Shown here piece by piece: positions 6,142-7,861 of a DNA stretch of 7,861 nucleotides (the stretch's first letter is position 1; the number at the start of each line of letters is the position of its first letter). The notes under the pieces are model-generated. The model ran no database searches and was not told where the DNA came from. It saw only the letters and a program-made list of their open reading frames with translations. This DNA is from Gammaproteobacteria bacterium (GTDB lineage Bacteria > Pseudomonadota > Gammaproteobacteria > Steroidobacterales > Steroidobacteraceae). The stretch lies in assembly GCA_028293775.1 (NCBI GenBank), contig JAQGOD010000111.1, positions 1-7,861 of the forward strand, given 5' to 3'. The position numbers and the translations under genes were made by a program.

Positions 6142-6986
6142 GCCTTGACACGCCAAACTCCGTCCAGCTCACTGACGCGAACCTCGCGCAGCAACTTGAT
6201 CAAATGGGCCTCCAGCGTCAAGCGCGCCCATTGATGCCGGTCGGCAGAGACATCGTCATAGACCACGGGAGTCAGCGTGTTCAGATCGGCCTGGCCGAGG
6301 CTGGCCAAACTGCGCAACACCTTGTCCTCGCGCGCGAGGCGGTGCGCGCGCAGCGCCTGAAGAGCTTCTTTTCCCCGATCCATCAGGTCGCCGTGGCCCG
6401 GAGCAATTTTCTCAAAGTCGTAAGCAAATAATTTATCGATGGAGTGAAGGTAATCCGCCATGTTGCCATCGGGGGGCAATATCACGGGCGACACCCCTTG
6501 CAGGACGTGATCGCCGGTGATCAGCAGGCGCTCTCGCGCCAGGAAGTAGCATACGCAGTTGGATGCGTGGCCTGGCGTGTGAATCGCCACCAGTCGGCTT
6601 TCGCCCAATATCAAGCTTTCCGCGTCGGCCGGCTGGTGGTGCGGTATGAACGAATCGTCCTGACGCCCGTCCCCAGGCGGCGGCAATCCGATGATTTGCG
6701 CCCCGGTGCGGCGCGCGAGCGTCGCCGCCAGCGGCGAGTGATCACGATGCGTATGAGTCGCCACTATCCAACGAATGGGCCCGCCGGCGGCGCTGAGAAT
6801 GGATTCTAAATGGCCCGCATCGTCTGGCCCAGGATCCACCACGGCGATCTCTTTATCGCCGAGCAGGTAGGTGTTGGTTCCGGGACCGGTCATGAGCCCG
6901 GCATTTCCGGCCACGATGCGGCGGACACCTTGAGCGAGGAAGGTGGTTTTGCCGGGAGCGAGTTGGGGTCTGGCTTGCAACGACAA
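6138..6986 (-). CDS. Metallo-beta-lactamase-fold hydrolase, LACTB2-like
   Basis: This 282-residue protein carries all metal ligands of the MBL fold: HTHRDH (H78, H80, D82, H83), H140 in HTPGHASN, D159 in TGDHVLQG, and H198 in APGHGD. The opening GVRRIVAGNAG..TGPGTNTYLLG and the C-terminal helical part (from about residue 205) that ends in LDGVWRVKA match LACTB2-like proteins, some of which act as RNases; a winged-helix-like tail is typical. The probable start is TTG 6986, immediately preceded by an in-frame TAG at 6989-6987; TTG 6980 is an alternative. The RBS is weak. It is the first gene of a unit with the ModF-like ATPase (ATGA overlap). The in vivo substrate cannot be told from sequence: nucleic acid or a small thioester/lactone are both possible. 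Confidence 0.9.
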   Translation of the reverse strand: MSLQARPQLAPGKTTFLAQGVRRIVAGNAGLMTGPGTNTYLLGDKEIAVVDPGPDDAGHLESILSAAGGPIRWIVATHTHRDHSPLAATLARRTGAQIIGLPPPGDGRQDDSFIPHHQPADAESLILGESRLVAIHTPGHASNCVCYFLARERLLITGDHVLQGVSPVILPPDGNMADYLHSIDKLFAYDFEKIAPGHGDLMDRGKEALQALRAHRLAREDKVLRSLASLGQADLNTLTPVVYDDVSADRHQWARLTLEAHLIKLLREVRVSELDGVWRVKA

Positions 6987-7106
6987 CTATGATACATCCG
7001 CGATCATTAAATTTTTTCTGGCCTTTGAGCGTCGGCCTCGAAGCAGGCGCGTTTTTCGGCGGATTCCGTCTGTCAGTGATGTTTGTCGCAATTTGAGATA
7101 GTTGCG
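6987..7106. promoter_or_regulatory. Divergent intergenic region between MBL-fold gene and unknown gene
   Basis: This 120-bp spacer must hold the start signals for the minus-strand unit. An AT-rich patch with TTTAAT (about 7008-7013 on the minus strand) is the best -10 candidate, but no clear -35 accompanies it. I see no terminator and no strong operator palindrome. Confidence 0.3.
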
Positions 7107-7129
7107 ATGGGCAATAGAGAAGATACACT
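7102..7129 (+). promoter_or_regulatory. Weak sigma-70-like promoter before ATG 7137
   Basis: TTGCGA (7102-7107) and TACACT (7124-7129), spaced by 16 bp, each match the consensus at 4 of 6 positions. If used, transcription would begin at about 7136, one base before ATG 7137, giving a leaderless message. It would exclude the alternative start at 7107. Confidence 0.25.
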
Positions 7130-7676
7130 GGGAGTCATGTCCAAGTCGCCGAATGCCCGACGAATAGGAGGTCCTCTCTCCTGGGATCAGCTTTCTCGTC
7201 CCGACGCTGAACAATGCCAACGCTTTTTGGCCGAATCGCTTTCCTTGCTATTGGGCGACGTGCTGCGCTCCATTTTGTCCGATGCCAGTCCCGCGGTGGC
7301 CGCCGACGAATCGGCAATCGAACGCTACCGCAATCTTGCGGATTCGTTGGCGGATGGAGAGTCGCGACGCCGAACCGGCGTCGGCATCACGCGCGCCGGG
7401 CTCGCCAAACGATGCGTGACCTGGCTGAAGTTGCTCCTCACCCCCGCCCCCAACGCCCCCACCACCGCTGCGATGCGGGAATTTGTCGATGCGTTGGGCC
7501 TGTTCCCCGCGCTATTCGATAGCGATCCCTCCGCACGTTCACGCCGGGCGAGGCTTACGTGGCTTTTAACCCATGATAGGCGCCTGGACGCCAGCACCCG
7601 CGAGGCTGCCACGGCCCTAATCGAGGCTTGCGAGCATTTGGGGGTTTTACTGTGGCCCGATGCGGAAACTGCCTAA
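7107..7676 (+). CDS. Conserved-looking hypothetical helical protein
   Basis: The frame is open from 7083, but ATG 7107 (189 residues) or ATG 7137 (179 residues, preceded by GGGAG only two nt away) are the credible starts; I list the longer ATG form. The sequence lacks a signal peptide and clear membrane segments. It is Ala-, Arg- and Leu-rich and probably all-helical, with an amphipathic stretch FLAESLSLLLGDVLRSIL near the start and a Leu/Arg-rich middle (KRCVTWLKLLLTP) followed by a Pro/Ala linker. I do not recognise the family. It is divergent from the MBL-fold gene, and a TATAAT-bearing spacer follows. High-GC codon use with bias like its neighbours argues that it is a real gene. Confidence 0.7.
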   Translation: MGNREDTLGVMSKSPNARRIGGPLSWDQLSRPDAEQCQRFLAESLSLLLGDVLRSILSDASPAVAADESAIERYRNLADSLADGESRRRTGVGITRAGLAKRCVTWLKLLLTPAPNAPTTAAMREFVDALGLFPALFDSDPSARSRRARLTWLLTHDRRLDASTREAATALIEACEHLGVLLWPDAETA

Positions 7677-7707
7677 CGTAAGTCCGTGCTTAACGCCATC
7701 GTCGGCG

Positions 7708-7713
7708 TATAAT
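7708..7713 (+). promoter_or_regulatory. Perfect TATAAT -10 box upstream of the right-edge gene
   Basis: TATAAT occurs in the 72-bp spacer after the hypothetical gene. A good -35 is missing at 16-18 bp. The box sits next to the short inverted repeat ACGCC/GGCGT (7693-7697 with 7703-7707), and a GTTAAC palindrome follows at 7719-7724. Possible promoter of the downstream partial frame. Confidence 0.45.
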
Positions 7714-7748
7714 GCGTGGTTAACCTTCACGTGCACACGGGGCTTTGC

Positions 7749-7861
7749 GTGCAAACACCGTTAGATAAACCAGACCCTTCTTCGCCAGCCGGCGCTTCGG
7801 CAAACGCACCGCTGCCTGTCGATAAGTCGCGCTTCCGATTTCAAAAACTGCTGCAGCCTTT
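7749..7861 (+). CDS. Possible start of an unrecognised gene, cut by the right edge
   Basis: GTG 7749 opens a frame of 37 codons that stays open to the window end. GGGG (7739-7742) sits six nt before it. The visible N-terminus is hydrophilic and Pro/Ala/Ser-rich (MQTPLDKPDPSSPAGASAN), then turns basic (KSRFRFQKLLQP). It has no signal peptide. Too little is visible to name a family; the start codon is uncertain. Confidence 0.4.
   Translation, partial: MQTPLDKPDPSSPAGASANAPLPVDKSRFRFQKLLQP

Noticed and set aside
6141..6156. TTG 6156 as start of the ModF-like gene
   Set aside because: ATG 6141 makes the typical ATGA overlap with the upstream stop. The five extra residues add nothing recognisable.

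Overview
The window looks like chromosomal DNA of a fairly GC-rich Gammaproteobacterium, possibly from the Xanthomonadales/Nevskiales/Steroidobacter side. That placement is an inference from protein style, high-GC codon use and frequent TTG/GTG starts; no rRNA or taxonomic marker is present. I see no mobile elements, tRNA or rRNA genes, or CRISPR array.

Left part (1-1868): a compact minus-strand thiamine-salvage operon. A TPP riboswitch (about 1700-1803) follows a plausible promoter at 1811-1840. It leads into a short YkoF-like thiamine/HMP-binding protein, then a PnuC-family transporter (GTGA overlap), then an aminoglycoside-phosphotransferase-fold kinase (14-bp overlap). The kinase is nearly complete but runs off the left edge. 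Because a thiamine riboswitch controls the operon, the PnuC-family member is best read as PnuT (thiamine uptake) and the kinase as a ThiK-type thiamine kinase that traps imported thiamine by phosphorylation. This is the most interesting unit in the window.

Middle (1869-4580): a divergent plus-strand PhzF-family isomerase, probably starting at a TTG. It converges on a minus-strand putative lipoprotein whose reading frame overlaps the PhzF 3' end by 118 bp. Upstream of that lipoprotein on the minus strand are a membrane-anchored TPR protein and a second small lipoprotein.

Right part (4645-6986): a minus-strand pair made of an MBL-fold hydrolase (LACTB2-like) and a tandem ABC ATPase of the ModF type, joined by an ATGA stop/start overlap. 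The minus-strand genes from 6986 down to 2651 all point the same way with gaps of at most 64 bp, so they could be one transcription unit or two.

Right end (6987-7861): a 120-bp divergent intergenic region, an unrecognised plus-strand gene of about 180-190 residues, a perfect TATAAT box, and the first 37 codons of a possible plus-strand gene cut by the window edge.
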